Notes: generated from the sequence alone by a model not told the origin. A DNA stretch of 64,000 bases from Athripsodes cinereus (GCA_947579605.1 OX388314.1:26422000-26485999); one strand, 5' to 3'. Positions 52,905 through 64,000 are shown, numbered from the stretch's first letter. Numbers and translations are program-made.

Positions 52905-53072
52905 TTGTCCTTTCCATGTCACAAAAAATAAGTCATTCAGATGGGTGGGTAACCTTATCGCTGACTGAGATGTAAAATATCTTTATTTTTTCGAAAACCT
53001 GTCTTTTACAGGACATCGAAAACTCACGGAAAATGGTGGGGGGCCAATTCTGTGCCAGGTGCTCCACGGCTT
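52905..53072 (-). repeat. SINE-like repeat, partial
   Basis: GTCATTCAGATGGGTGGG, CTTATCGCTGACTGAG, CTTTTACAGGACATCG and GTGCTCCACGG: the 5' two thirds of the family in minus orientation. Confidence 0.6.
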
Positions 53073-53882
53073 ATACAACAATCACCATGTTTTTTTTTAA
53101 ATTATGTTCATATATGTAGGTACTTCTATATAGGTACATAATATATTTTGTTTGCAGACTGGAAGAACATCCATTTTTTTTTAAAAAATAAACTGAGAGA
53201 AACCATCTTGTAAAATAACACTTTGCAATTCCACGGCAAAGCTTTGGGCGTAACTGTCCAGTATAAATGAAGTATTCTTTGATATATCCAAATTTCAAAT
53301 GTTACCAGACGGTTCATGCTACTCATTTCGAGGGTCCACGCTTATACCCTAATATTACGATATTTAAACAAAAATATTTTCAGGTGATTTTGAAAGTTTG
53401 TTTTTACCACACTGGTTATTACGCGACACACGTACTAACTTGACAATATAGACGGACATGCACGTTCCTATGGCTGGGTGGATGGGATTCATCAATTCCT
53501 TCACACACAAAGAACTTTACTTTGCAAACTGCAATCAGTTACACCTGGATATTATGTTTTATAATATTACCTATATCATAATAATATTATATCGTGTTAT
53601 TATGAACGTGTTATCGTTACACTCTGTATAACGGATCTTCTGTGTAAAGGAAAAAAGACGTAAGTTACATTGACGATTTTTTCAACACTATCTCAAGGAC
53701 GAGTTTCTACTTTACGAACTTTAGAAGTTATTACTGTTGATAAGTAAAACTTTTTTAGATAAATATGCGTGTAATTTAAACATATGAGATAAATAATTTT
53801 CATGATTATTGAGTATGAAAAATAAAATCGAGTAGGTAATACATTTACTAATTTATTGTTTTTCTTGCTAGGGTCCAAATGT
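53073..53882. other. AT-rich intergenic DNA
   Basis: No gene or bounded repeat was recognised. Confidence 0.4.
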
Positions 53883-54139
53883 TACTACTACTATACTACT
53901 ATACCATCACGGCATATCCCACAAGTGGGGTAGCCAGCAGATCAGCTGCATGTAAGAAACATGCAAACTCCTCTTCGTGCCAATATAAAATCAAGACATT
54001 CAGGATGGGTGGCAAACCTCATCGCTGAATTTAAGATGTAAAATGTCTTAATTTTTTCGAACACCTGCCTTTTACAGGACACTCGAAAACTTACGCAGAA
54101 GAGTGGGAGACCAATTCTTTACCGGGTGCTCCACGGGAT
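53883..54139 (-). repeat. SINE-like repeat, near full-length minus-strand copy
   Basis: From CTACTACTATACTACTATAC through CATCACGGCATATCCCACAA, GTGGGGTAGCCAGCAG, GCTGAATTTAAGATG and ACACTCGAAAACTTACGC to CGGGTGCTCCACGGG. All blocks are present and the copy is close to that at 23153-23404. Confidence 0.75.
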
Positions 54140-54536
54140 ATATAGTATAGTTAAGGTCCAAATGTTCTTGATTTTAAAAATAAAAACTAATTAAATGTTT
54201 GGCGGTAGGCGGTGTAACTAGCAGACACACGAACTTATCAAAATATTCTAATTAAACAATACGCTATTTTTTATTTTGTTCAAAGATGCCCAACCATCCA
54301 CTAGATCATCCATCCAGATGATCCACTCGTTACGGGTGGATTGCCGGTAATAATAAAAAAGATGCCCAAAACAGATGACAATTTTTTTTTAATATGGCAG
54401 TAGATTCTTTCATAAGTCGTCTGTCATCCAAATCATACGCCACTTATTAGAACATAGTATAGTTAAGATTCCGGTCGTATGAACAGTTATTATGTTATCG
54501 AACAGTAATAAATTAATAAAACATGTTGGGCGGAAA

Positions 54537-54615
54537 TAATTGGTTGCGTGGGGGTTCGAATACGGGATCTCTCGATTTGAAATTCTAAGTCTTAGTATTG
54601 AGCCACCGACCACCC
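54537..54615 (-). repeat. tRNA-like SINE head or tRNA pseudogene
   Basis: On the minus strand GGTGGCTCAATACTAAG resembles box A and GTATTCGAACC box B, with a spacing near 40. The acceptor stem pairs at only about four of seven positions. It is read as a SINE remnant or dead tRNA. Confidence 0.4.
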
Positions 54616-54769
54616 TAAGTAGATTATGAATATAGTTCTTCTAATATGTCTGTACTTATATATAAAAAAAATAGCTTGTGGTTTTATACATATACTCTCT
54701 TTCACTAAACACTCTTATTAAATATTATTAATTTATTAATAAAGCAAGATAATTATATTATGTAGTTAT

Positions 54770-54900
54770 TCCACTGATGACTTTATTCATTTGCGAGCCG
54801 ACTTTTAAAGAGCTTGCGTTCTCATTGTCAGGCAAAAGTTAAGTTGAAAGCCGGCTCGCAAATTAACTGTTTCAACAATTCCACCAAAAATGATAAATTA
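54770..54900. repeat. CCGACGG-family relative with GAGCCGGCTCGC motif
   Basis: TTTGCGAGCCGACTTTTAAAG and AAAGCCGGCTCGCAAATTAA are inverted copies about 60 bp apart. The second phrase matches 26245-26260. Outer TCCACTGATG and CAATTCCACC are weakly matched. Confidence 0.45.
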
Positions 54901-54917
54901 AACTTTATTAAGTATTT

Positions 54918-54975
54918 CCTTTTATTTTCTTTATCACGATATACGGCGTGAGCCCTTTACGTGAGACAGACATAG
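54918..54975 (-). repeat. 3' end of the intact LINE's family, inverted
   Basis: ATCACGATATACGGCGTGAG, then CCCTTTACGTGA corresponds to the reverse complement of the 3' end at 50690-50725. Confidence 0.55.
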
Positions 54976-55689
54976 GTACAAGTAAATTCATAGAAGACAA
55001 GGAGTAACCACGACGATATAATGCTTCTATTGTAAAGGTGGAATACTCGTGATTTATACTAGGTAGGTATGTAAATAAAACAAATCTACTTACATTTATT
55101 CAAAAGTTGCCAATATTAATATGTAACATGTAAAGATATTTCCAGAATGTATAAAATATGAAAAATATGTGTTTTCATTACTTTTAATCTTCAACTTCAT
55201 GCACACACACATCCCTCCATGTTCTTATTACAGGACTATTTCACATTACAAGTTTAGCATCTACAGTATCTTACTAGTCGGCAATCTAAATATTCATTAC
55301 AAACTTAGTAGCAACTCTTCATCTCTACATTGCTTGATAAAGGCCTCTTTAAAACTATTCCACGCTATTTAACCTTGAGAAACACGAACCTACTGCTTTT
55401 CCTTCACTCGGACAGTGTTATTAATGCACATTTTTGAAGTCTTCTAACAATTCTCGTAACGAGGTATAGATTTTGCTTTTGAAACACGAGGTCCTGAGTT
55501 TTGCTCCCGGTTAGGGTAAAAAGAAAAATGATCTTTTTTAAATTGTTCTGGATAATTAATACTAGCTGATAAGCTATAAAGTGTCGTCCCTATTGTAAAT
55601 AGTTTTTGTACATAACAATACGTAACTGTAAGAATATAGTTTGTATGAATATTAAAGTAGTGAGTAGTGCTTTGTGGTGATTATCTCCT

Positions 55690-55900
55690 CCAGGAACATT
55701 AAGGGTTTTGTTATTTTGGGGAGGAATTTGTTTGGGGGAGCTCTTCTGGTAAACGCTGAGTTCGCTCTTGGAAAACAATGTTTTTTGAGTCTGGATGATA
55801 TAAGAGCTCTGTTTTTGCAAATTCCAGGGGCAAGTTGTGGGAAAAACCTATACCTAATGTTTGTTTGCTCTGGGCCTGGGTACTATTAGTACCCATAGTA
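55690..55900 (+). pseudogene. LINE endonuclease fragment
   Basis: The plus strand reads GGALLVNAEFALGKQCFL, then DDIRALFLQI and LYLMFVCSGPG. This is alignable with SRGGGVLIAV...IEQIYVMV...CTYIPP of the intact ORF2 endonuclease, so it is a decayed piece of a related LINE. Its flanks do not continue the domain. Confidence 0.5.
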
Positions 55901-56660
55901 GAGTAGAATTTATGTAAGAGTGCCCCGTTCATAGGTAAATGATTACTAACACATCTTTCAGTAATGAGTATGCTACACACCCCTCACAATGCACCAGCCA
56001 ATCACAGTGATGCTACTCGGTTACTAATACAATCACGTGTTCTGTAATACACATTACCTGTGATTGTGGTGCTAGGGCACTTTTAAAAGAAAATCAAGTC
56101 TTCAAGATTCATATCTTAGTTCAGGACTATCTCGATAAAATTGTATAGTTTATAATCCTTAATATTCAAACCATAAAGTCAATGGAATCAAGCAATTGAC
56201 ATACAGATAAACGATTATCCAGGCTGTCGGAAACTTTATGAATGAAGGAATAGTCTTATATTTATGCAATGTGAAAAGGTCATACGTGAGATTTGACCCG
56301 ATTTTCCCAACTCCCCACTTAGCTCCACACATATACCTACCATCAGCTGTTGTCTGTAGCTCAGTGTGAGATGGTTGGCACCTGCACCGTGCCATCATAT
56401 TGAGTTTGATGCTTTCACAGAACTTCTACATAACTTGTTGGTTACATCGCCTCGCCTATAATGACTCAGAATATTATTTCTTATAACAAATATCAAGGCT
56501 GTCATAGTACTGACCTTTTTGTACATGAAATCATATTCCAGTTTCTTTAGGTAGTCAAAAAAATCTTCACATAAGTGAACAGTACATTTTTTAAACTTCT
56601 ACTTGCTTATCTTGCTGTAAGTTTTTTAGTGTCCTGTTAAAGACACTGGTTCGAAAAAAT
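55901..56660. other. Intergenic DNA with a short repeat scrap
   Basis: No gene was seen. At about 56618-56672 the words AAGTTTTTTAGTGTCCTG and GGTTCGAAAAAATAACAC are the 5' part of the SINE-like family, and they run directly into the 40 bp array. Confidence 0.45.
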
Positions 56661-56667
56661 AACACAT

Positions 56668-56985
56668 TCAAAGTCAGTGTAAATAGCCATTACATAATTA
56701 GATAACTACAAAGTTAGTGTATATAGTCCTTACATTATTATATAAGTACAAAGTTAGTGTAAATAGCCTATACAAAATTAGTTAACAAACAAAGTTAGTG
56801 TAAATAGCTATTACATTATTAGTTAAATACAAAGTTAGTGTAAATAGCTATAACATAATTAGATAACTACAAAGTTAGTGTAAATATCCATTACATAATT
56901 AAACAACTACAAAGTTTGTGTGACAATCCATTACATAATTAAATAAGTACAAAGTTAATGTAAATAGCCATTACATAATAAAAAA
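56668..56985. repeat. Tandem array, 40 bp unit, eight copies
   Basis: Units with the core ACAAAGTTAGTGTAAATAGC and then CATTACATAATTAGATAACT start at about 56668, 56708, 56748, 56789, 56829, 56869, 56909 and 56949. The spacing is 40 bp (one unit of 41). The units differ by a few substitutions each. The array arises at the break of a SINE-like fragment. Confidence 0.9.
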
Positions 56986-57515
56986 AAACTATTTTATTTT
57001 GTAACGAAGGGCACAAAACAGACAATAACTACAAATTTTAGTGCAGTTTAAAAGATAATCTTGCATAGGTCAGCTGTCACCCAACAACATGCGCGTCGAT
57101 TAATTAAAAAAAAAAATGTTTAGCATTCCGGTTATTTTAACATTGCTACGTATACAGTTTCATTATCTCATTCATTTATCACATGTGCACATTACATTAC
57201 GATTATTAACTACAAAATTATTAAACTTTAACAAAAACAGTTATTAATTATCAACAAGAACCAGTACAGTCATTAACAAAATCAGTTACTAATTGTTGAC
57301 AGAAACAGTTATTAGATTATTGTAAATGTACCAACTGAAAAATGTACTGAAAAAATAGCACAATGTAATAAACGTGCAAGTTGTCTTTTCTGAGCCAATA
57401 AGAGTCACGACGAATGGCAAACTTGGTCGCTGAATTTCAGAAGATAAAAGTCTTAACAATTTTTTCTTATTAATGTAATAATAAATTAATAAATTATCTT
57501 CTCATAAAAATAAAC

Positions 57516-57695
57516 GTATACCATCACGGCATATCCCAAATATTCAAGCTGTCCTATCCGAGTTAGAAAAATATATGACATTCAGGATGGGTAGCAAACC
57601 TCATCGCTGAATTTAAGATGTTAGAACACCTGCCTTTTACAGGACCACTTACGGAAAAGAGTGGGAGACCAATTTTTTGCCGGGTGCTCCACGGA
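57516..57695 (-). repeat. SINE-like repeat, internally deleted
   Basis: GTATACCATCACGGCATATCC, GACATTCAGGATGGGTAGC, TCATCGCTGAATTTAAGATG and TGCCGGGTGCTCCACGG are in order, but the parts between are shortened. Another scrap lies at about 57384-57465. Confidence 0.65.
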
Positions 57696-58020
57696 ATCAT
57701 TGACAAAAACATAATCATTAAACAAAGCAATCTCTAGTAGGTATTATAAGAACCGTTATCGGTAACAGTAAGTATTTGAGGATCATTAAACTTGTTGTTA
57801 ATTCACGATGAAGATGAGTTTTAGTTAGTTCATTATTTGGTGTACAATAATTTCATAGATGAGTGACTTCCCTACTACTTGTACTACTACTATCTGCGGT
57901 GCGAAGACTTTGTAACTTTTATATTACTTAACTTTTCAAATAACCCCTAAATAAGATCATTCTCTGATAAATTGCGCACACACAAAGTTTACTGATCGCT
58001 TTAACCAACCACACACCCCC

Positions 58021-58437
58021 ATGCATATTAGTGATGTAACGAATATGTGATTTTGGATATTCGCGAATGCGAATGCGAATATTTGTTGCCGACATTCGCG
58101 AATGCGAATAGCGAATATTGACTTGCTTAAATTTCTACAATTGCTCAAACATTAAAATTTCTACCCCCCGTCGCCAAATTTTCAAAATGGTATAGGAATT
58201 TAAAGTATTTCAAAACTCTTCGGTTTTCTTAAGGAATATTTTCGTGCAGTACCTTTTTTTACAATGTACTGGCTAAGTATCCGGTACTTTAACCGAATTA
58301 CCGATACTTGTTTACCAAAATAATATTCGCAAAACATTCGCATATTTTTTTGCGAACGAATGCGAATGCGAATACTTTGAAATATGCGAATATTCGCGAA
58401 TGCGAATACGAATATTCGTTACATCACTAATACATAT
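58021..58437. mobile_element. hAT-type MITE with iterated GCGAAT motif
   Basis: The element is 58029-58429 (401 bp). It has ends TAGTGATGTAACGAATAT and an exact inverse ATTCGTTACATCACTA. It is flanked by ATGCATAT and ATACATAT (7 of 8 match). Both subterminal regions are packed with GCGAAT/ATTCGC hexamers, such as ATTCGCGAATGCGAATGCG, in direct and inverted order. Such iterated subterminal motifs are the usual transposase-binding layout in hAT elements. The middle has no gene. Confidence 0.8.
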
Positions 58438-60640
58438 ACCTACATATCTGCAAGTAAGAGGGGCATTACACTATGTCAAAAAATAATATTTTTCACTATG
58501 ACCGTTTAACGTGATTAGGCTAATTTATATGTGCATGTATTTATTAGTTACACGGGCGGGGAGTTCATTGATCTCAATGCCCTTGAGCTGTACTTGCCAC
58601 ACGTAGCGGCTGATACTGTAGTTATTGCGAATAAGTACCCACTACACAGTGTGACGACGTACTCACAGTTTGCTATGAGTGTATTAGTGTTAATATAGAT
58701 GAGTTTTTTTTATCATTCTATTAACAAATAGTCATAATTCAATAGGTGTCGGGTGCCATGCAGAAAAGAAAGAAAGAAAGGTTTATTTATTTTTTGTGTA
58801 GCTTCACGAAAAGGAGAATCTCATGATTGGATAAATTGAAACAAGCGCTTGTTTAAATGTATCCAATCATTACATTTAACTATGTTTGTTGACATGAAAT
58901 TTCTGAAAAAAAATAATTATAGTGGCTCATAGCTGTTGAAGATTTTTTGAAATGTAAAAGATGCCTATCTTAAATAGGCGTGGTGTCATTTCATATTTTT
59001 TTCGAGTATTCAATAAAAGGCGGATAAAAACTATGCTGATATTTTTATGTCAAATTGTTCAAAAATCGACATGGTGTAGTTTGTCTCCAGCCAACAGAAT
59101 ATAGGTACATATAGATACATACAACCAGTTTCCTAAACTTATATTCCTTCTTTCTCCTTACTTTTACCCTGTTAATACAACCTATAGCGTATTATTGTAT
59201 ATGTACTTACTTGGCAGGCATTAAATAATATTATATTAAAAACACAGTACACAAAATATAATATATACATAATTATATACAATGCAATAAATACAATACT
59301 ATATACATGTAATACTCAGACCATGAATAAATTAAAAAAGGCCATTCTCATTTTGCCCTGGCCACATCGAACCAAAATAGATCGACCCTAGGACCTCATC
59401 ACTAAAAGCAAGTGCGTTATTTCTACGCCATACATAAAGAAAACTAGTTTTAAAGGCTATTTCGTGCTATTGAGGATCAATCTGTGCAGTTAGGAGTAAT
59501 ATGAAACAAACATGATTCTTTTGTTTTTGTATATAAGTATATGTAGGATTGAATAAAACAACTAACTCACAGTTTAATAGTTTTGGTGAGTAGGCATTTC
59601 ATGAATAAGTCATATTTCAATGTGATACTGTAACATTAATTTTAAATGATTTGCTGGATTGACAAAGTACTAATGTTTTAGTTGTAACATTGTTATTTTT
59701 TGCCATGAGGGTGGATAGTGAATTTCTTGTTTATTGTTCACTAAGCCTACTGAGTGGGCCTGCGAACATAGCGATGTATAGGTACATGTTTATATGTGTG
59801 TGTATAATATGTAGAGTATACTACAAAGTACACAGTACACTGCAATTATTTAGTCTTTTAAAGGACACATACATGTTTATAGTTACGTACAGGTAGGAAT
59901 ATAAAACTTGATATTAGTAGGTATTCCCACATACAGGCTCTGCCTGGTGGGATCTCATGGTAGATGATGTATGGTTCTATTGTATGTATACATGTATGTA
60001 TTAGAATATTAAGTTGTAATCTCATTTTCTGATATAATTGTATGTATGTATGTATATTTAGTGTAATAGTAACATTTGTTTGTAATTTAATTTTGATAAG
60101 TATAATAATGAAATGTATACATATATTTGTATTTATAATTGTACCAAGAGATAAATAAAGAAATAAATAAATAAATAAAAATCTGTTTCTTACATTTTGG
60201 TGTAAAATAGTTGTGAAATAGTAAAGTTTAATGGATGTTAAAGCAAATTTAACCAAATAAACCCTTAAAGATCTAGATGAGGTATACTTCCCAAAGATAT
60301 AATATCAATTTTCGAGGATACACCAAAATATTGTTAAAATTAGTATTTTTAACTAAAAAAGTTCTTACATTATTGATGATGATTATGGATGATTTTGTTT
60401 TGACGCCGTTTAACAGTCACTAGACCGTCCCAAGGGCTATCTATCTAAACTATCATAAAATTTTGAAAATTTTAAAACTTTGAAAATTATTGTTAATAAA
60501 GCTTACCTAATATTTATTGTATTTTTGGTTAGCTGTAAGATATTGCCTCCAGGCCAAAGAAAATATTTATCCAGAATAATAACTAATTTATGTTACTTCA
60601 TTTTTCATTTTACGGATTATCTGTTTTACGAATTAGCTCA
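58438..60640. other. AT-rich intergenic DNA with microsatellites
   Basis: TGTA tetranucleotide runs lie at about 59985-60055 and AAAT runs near 60165. No gene was recognised. Open stretches here are low-complexity. Confidence 0.4.
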
Positions 60641-60995
60641 TTTTATATTAGAAGAAAGAGCGGATGCAAGAAGAGTGTTGCGGACAGAATGCGCGTGAAT
60701 AAGCTACGGTGGTTTGGACATGTTGAACGAATGAACGAGGTAAGAATGACAAAGAGGATATACGTGTCTGAAAGGGTGTGAGAAGGGCGGGCGTCCGAGA
60801 GCAACGTGGCTTGATCATGTGCATCAAATTCTCAAGGACAGTCGTGTGTTGAGTAAGAGGAACCGACGTGCGTGCATGAGAAATTGTATGAATGTGGAGG
60901 AAGCGAAAGAAGTGTGTAAGGATAGATCTATTTAGCGTTCCGTTCTCTCTGCCTGCCCCACTTGGGACACGGCGTGAGGGTATAGTATAGTTAAG
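60640..60995 (+). pseudogene. LINE reverse transcriptase C-terminus with TATAG tail
   Basis: The plus strand reads RMRVNKLRWFGHVERMNEV, then KRIYVSERV, and after a shift GRPRATWLDHVHQILKDSR and RACMRNCMNVEEAKEVCKDR. This is the standard C-terminal block of an insect LINE (LRWFGHVERM). It is followed by CTGCCCCACTTGGGACACGG, CGTGAGGG and a TATAG tail. It is 5'-truncated and frame-shifted, but less diverged than the copy at 38160-38650. Confidence 0.75.
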
Positions 60996-60999
60996 TATA

Positions 61000-61505
61000 G
61001 TTCTTCCATTTATACAATAAAAGAAATGGAAAGGTATTTAGAATTCCATGCAGAAACCTTACGGTCCTGAAAGAGTTAAGGGCTAGTTCAGGAAAACATC
61101 ACCTTAAAGGCAAATTGTAATATAGGTCCTAAGTATCTATGCATACACTTGTATGGAACATGTAATAAAAGTAATAATAAACATTGATATAACATAATTG
61201 CGATAAAAATATATGAAACATTTTGAATAATTGGTTTAGAGGTTTTTTATTATTATTATATTAATAACGTACGATGAAAACCTTTGGCGTATGAAAGCAA
61301 TACAATGTAAGCAAATAAAAATACTTAGTAAAATAATACAATATTATTTTACCTACTTATGTATTATTTTTATTGTTGATATTAAATATTTAATTTCGGG
61401 GATCTACTTTATGTTGATTGGTAGTCACAAAAAAGTTTTTATTCCCGAATTTATGATAGAATAAAATAATATCTGTGATTTTATTATTTATGAAATGAAT
61501 ATAAA
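61000..61505. other. AT-rich intergenic DNA
   Basis: No gene or bounded repeat was seen. Confidence 0.4.
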
Positions 61506-61511
61506 AAAGTT

Positions 61512-61719
61512 TATTTCTGCGCCTTATGGAAAAAAGTTTTCGAGTGTCCAGGTGTTCGAAAAACCAAAGACATTTTGCATCTTAAATTCAGCGATTTGAT
61601 TTGCCACTCGTCCTGAATGTCTTAACTTTTTTGTTGGCACGAAAAGGGCAGCTTGCATATTTATTACACGCAGCTGGTCTACTGGCTACCCCACTTGTGG
61701 GATATGGCGTGATGGTATA
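61512..61719 (+). repeat. SINE-like repeat copy
   Basis: GTTTTCGAGTGTCCAGGTG, GCATCTTAAATTCAGCG, CGTCCTGAATGTCTTAA, CTACTGGCTACCCCACTTG, TGGGATATGGCGTGATGG in order. A more decayed copy lies right behind it (about 61760-61860) and another scrap at 62697-62775 in reverse. Confidence 0.7.
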
Positions 61720-61966
61720 CAAACATAAAAAATAAGAATATTATTTCTTGTAAGACATTCTTTTTTACATATTAAATTCAGCGACAAAATATTCCACTTA
61801 TCCCGAATGTATTAGCTTTTATCGACACAACGAGGACATTTTGCATGTTTTTTAAACGTGTTTTTTTAGAATATTTAATTATCCGTTCCAGTAATTTTTC
61901 TTAAATTTTATTTAACAAAATGGGCAACATATAATTTTTCACAATATAATAAAATAATTATTGTAC

Positions 61967-62618
61967 TTAAGGGCCCCGTTTAGCAAAAACGGTAAAATTT
62001 TCTATTTTCAACAAATTTGATAGAAAAACTGCCTAAACTTGTTGACCCTTGCGAACATATTGATTTGATAAAATAAAAAATCAAATATTTATTACCAATA
62101 TTAGTTTTTTAATAAAAAATAAATAAATTGCAGACTGACGAGATTTATTTAGGTACTCTTTGTTATATCAAAACACAAATTATTTGTAAAATATATATAT
62201 TTTTTATTCATTCTATCAAGCATATAAATACTATAGATTTTAGCAAACTTTTTTTAGTATACAAAAAATTGAGTTCATGTGGTGATTTTTGGTTTCAAAA
62301 TATGAGAAATTTATCAAAAAAAAAAATGTTTTTAGGTCGGTAATAATAAAATATATGATTTTTTTTAGGATTCTCGTGCATTTATGCACCAAACACACCC
62401 CCGAATTCGATATTTAGAAATATGCTTTTTTATAAACGAATACTATGAAGCTAAAATCGAGTTTTTTTTTAAAGTTAAAGTTTGATATTGGTAATTAATA
62501 CTTGTTTTCATATTTTATCAAATCAAAATGTTCGTAGAGTCAACAAGTTTTGAGAGTTTGTGTACCAAACTTGTTAAAAATTGAATGTTTAATTGTTTTT
62601 GCTAAAGGGGACCCTTAA
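61967..62618. mobile_element. piggyBac-like MITE: TTAA-flanked long inverted repeats
   Basis: The element is 61971-62614 (644 bp) between TTAA at 61967-61970 and TTAA at 62615-62618. The ends are GGGCCCCGTTTAGCAAAAAC and, reverse complemented, GGGTCCCCTTTAGCAAAAAC. The inverted homology extends inwards with interruptions (GAACATATTGATTTGATAAA and its partner GAACATTTTGATTTGATAAA). TTAA targets and GGG/CCC ends are the piggyBac hallmark. There is no transposase. Confidence 0.75.
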
Positions 62619-62775
62619 TCAGCCCATCTTTGATTTCATCCTTCTTTTTAACTGCCAGTACAGTACAAAATACACAAAGAAAAAATAACAAAATTTAAAC
62701 ACCAGAATGGGTGGCATACCTCATTACTGAATCAAAGGTGTTAGATGACTTAATAAGTGATGTTGTACGAATACT

Positions 62776-63300
62776 GAAAAGATAATAACAGGGAAGCCAG
62801 ACTCTGTCCCTACTTTGAATTTCATTATATTTTGATCTACCCTACCACTATGAAGAATAAAAAAAAATCGGAGTAGGTACATTAATGTTTCCAAGAAAGA
62901 GAATCAGATATTAAAATATTCGATATTCAAATAGGCTGTGTTCCAAATTCAAACGATACACGTGTTAGTTTAATGGCATAGACAACAACAACATTGTCAT
63001 CCTTGTTTACGAGATCATTGTCAATTTTCTTTTTTCGTTATTTTCTTGTAACAATAATAATATTGTGTACATAATTTTTTTTTTTATAAATAGTAATAAA
63101 AATAATAATAACATTATGTCAAAGACATTAGTCAAAGGGGATGAAATGAATTTTAAATATTCACTACATATTAAACATTTATTCTATGCCTATATGTGTA
63201 TGTATATAATATGTATGTGTGCTTTTTTTTAATTTTTTTGTTTGTATTTTTGGGTTAGTTGTAAGAGATCGCGATTTTGAGATAATTCGCCGTCTGTATA
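62776..63300. other. AT-rich intergenic DNA
   Basis: No gene. At about 63250-63300 is a scrap of the LINE tail type seen at 15130 (GTTAGTTGTAAGAGATCGCG). Confidence 0.4.
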
Positions 63301-63301
63301 T

Positions 63302-63490
63302 TTCTTCTTCTTCTATCAGTGCTGTATTAGGCCCCCCCGACGTTGGCGATCACTCTGAAGAATGATTCTCTGTCCCGCGCCGTTCGGATCAACTCTCCCA
63401 TCTCTGTTCTGTATATTACGCAGCCACGACATCTGACTACTTCCCACTCTACAACGTCCCTCAATCTTGCCATCTATTATCAATTGCAAG
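63302..63490 (-). pseudogene. LINE reverse transcriptase C-terminal fragment
   Basis: The minus strand reads LIIDGKIEGRCRVGSSQMSW, then LRNIQNRDG and further on RDRESFF in another frame. This is a decayed form of the KIEGKRGRGRRQMSWLRNIR...ARDRE end of an insect LINE. It is frame-shifted and ends in AAG/AAG repeats (TTCTTCTTCTTC on the plus strand). Confidence 0.6.
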
Positions 63491-64000
63491 CGCGATATTT
63501 ATCGTAAATTATTGTATCGTATTGTTATTCATGGTAAAATAATATGAAAGAACTGTCAAAAATATATTGCCAGTTTTTAAATAATTTTCTTTATTTTTTG
63601 CTATTTTTTAAGGAAGTAGGTACTTATGTTTATGTGTTAATAATTCTTTCATTTGACGTTTGTTTCCTGAGCGCTCCGTGTACAAATACACTAGTAAAAA
63701 ATAACAACCTTAATGTAACGTTTTATCACCGTGAGGGATGTTTTCTGTTATTTAATTTAATTTTATTTTAGAGGGTGACTATACCTAGTCAAAATTATTC
63801 TATGCGGTGGATGTTTAAAAAAAATAGAGCCTTTATTACTACCTACATATACTAGTGTAAATAGCTCGAACTCACACCATCTCATTTTAAGAGCATGTAT
63901 TTTAGGTGAAATATTATTTGAAAAATATTGGATTCATTGGATTTTATTGGCATGTTGGGGACGACTTGCCCGTGAATTGCATTCATTTAGCCCGCTGGCT
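63491..64000. other. AT-rich intergenic DNA to the window end
   Basis: No gene or bounded repeat was recognised. The open stretch at 63544-63771 has no recognisable domain. Confidence 0.4.

Noticed and set aside
54537..54615. Functional tRNA gene on the minus strand
   Set aside because: Box A and box B are acceptable, but the acceptor stem fails to pair at about three of seven positions.
1..64000. CRISPR array, bacterial operons, ribosomal RNA
   Set aside because: Spliced eukaryotic genes and transposons rule out a prokaryote. The tandem arrays at 31628 and 56668 have no spacers of constant length between conserved repeats, and no rRNA-like stretch was seen.

Overview
This is a gene-poor, AT-rich, repeat-laden stretch of an insect genome, most likely a moth or butterfly. 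That view rests on three things: spliced and intronless genes whose best matches in memory are animal orthologues, a cluster of insect-type GILT-like secreted proteins, and repeat families of the lepidopteran kind (LINE tails ending in AAAT-type microsatellites, a roughly 250 bp element ending in TAG repeats, and several terminal-inverted-repeat elements). The species cannot be named from the sequence alone.

Layout. Bases 1-6.3 kb are AT-rich DNA with small repeat remnants. At 6.4-8.7 kb on the minus strand lies a three-exon Nudix hydrolase (diphosphoinositol polyphosphate phosphohydrolase, Aps/NUDT3 type). At 10.4-13.3 kb on the minus strand lies an intronless RTEL1 DNA helicase. It is divergent from a three-exon prefoldin subunit 4 gene (13.7-15.8 kb, plus), and the two start codons are about 325 bp apart. 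At 18.9-19.3 kb is the coding exon of an unrecognised small secreted protein. Bases 19.3-30 kb are almost wholly repeats: a decayed mariner with 32 bp terminal inverted repeats, a MITE nested in a SINE-like repeat, an L2/CR1-type LINE fragment, and one of two copies of a roughly 540 bp element.

At 30.1-44.4 kb is a family of five single-exon GILT-like genes, one on plus and four on minus. None has the family's CXXC redox pair. Four keep only the first cysteine (CQDT, CGDT, CGDT, CSDT) and one has lost both. The CQxGxxDC signature and the other cysteines are kept, which suggests a retained fold with an altered function. Between them lie a 38 bp minisatellite, a 102 bp nearly perfect hairpin and many transposon remnants.

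At 47.0-50.8 kb is a 5'-truncated but otherwise intact non-LTR retrotransposon of the Jockey/CR1 group. Its ORF1 end and ORF2 start overlap as ATGA. An A AAA AAC heptamer in the ORF1 frame lies just upstream, placed so that a -1 slip would add the missing first strand of the endonuclease, with its Asn. Bases 50.8-64 kb hold fragments of R1-like and other LINEs, two hAT-type elements, a TTAA-flanked piggyBac-like element, nested fold-back structures and a 40 bp tandem array.

The housekeeping genes at 6-16 kb (inositol pyrophosphate turnover, genome maintenance, cytosolic chaperone) look like ordinary conserved genes. The GILT cluster and the mobile elements are the accessory part of the window.
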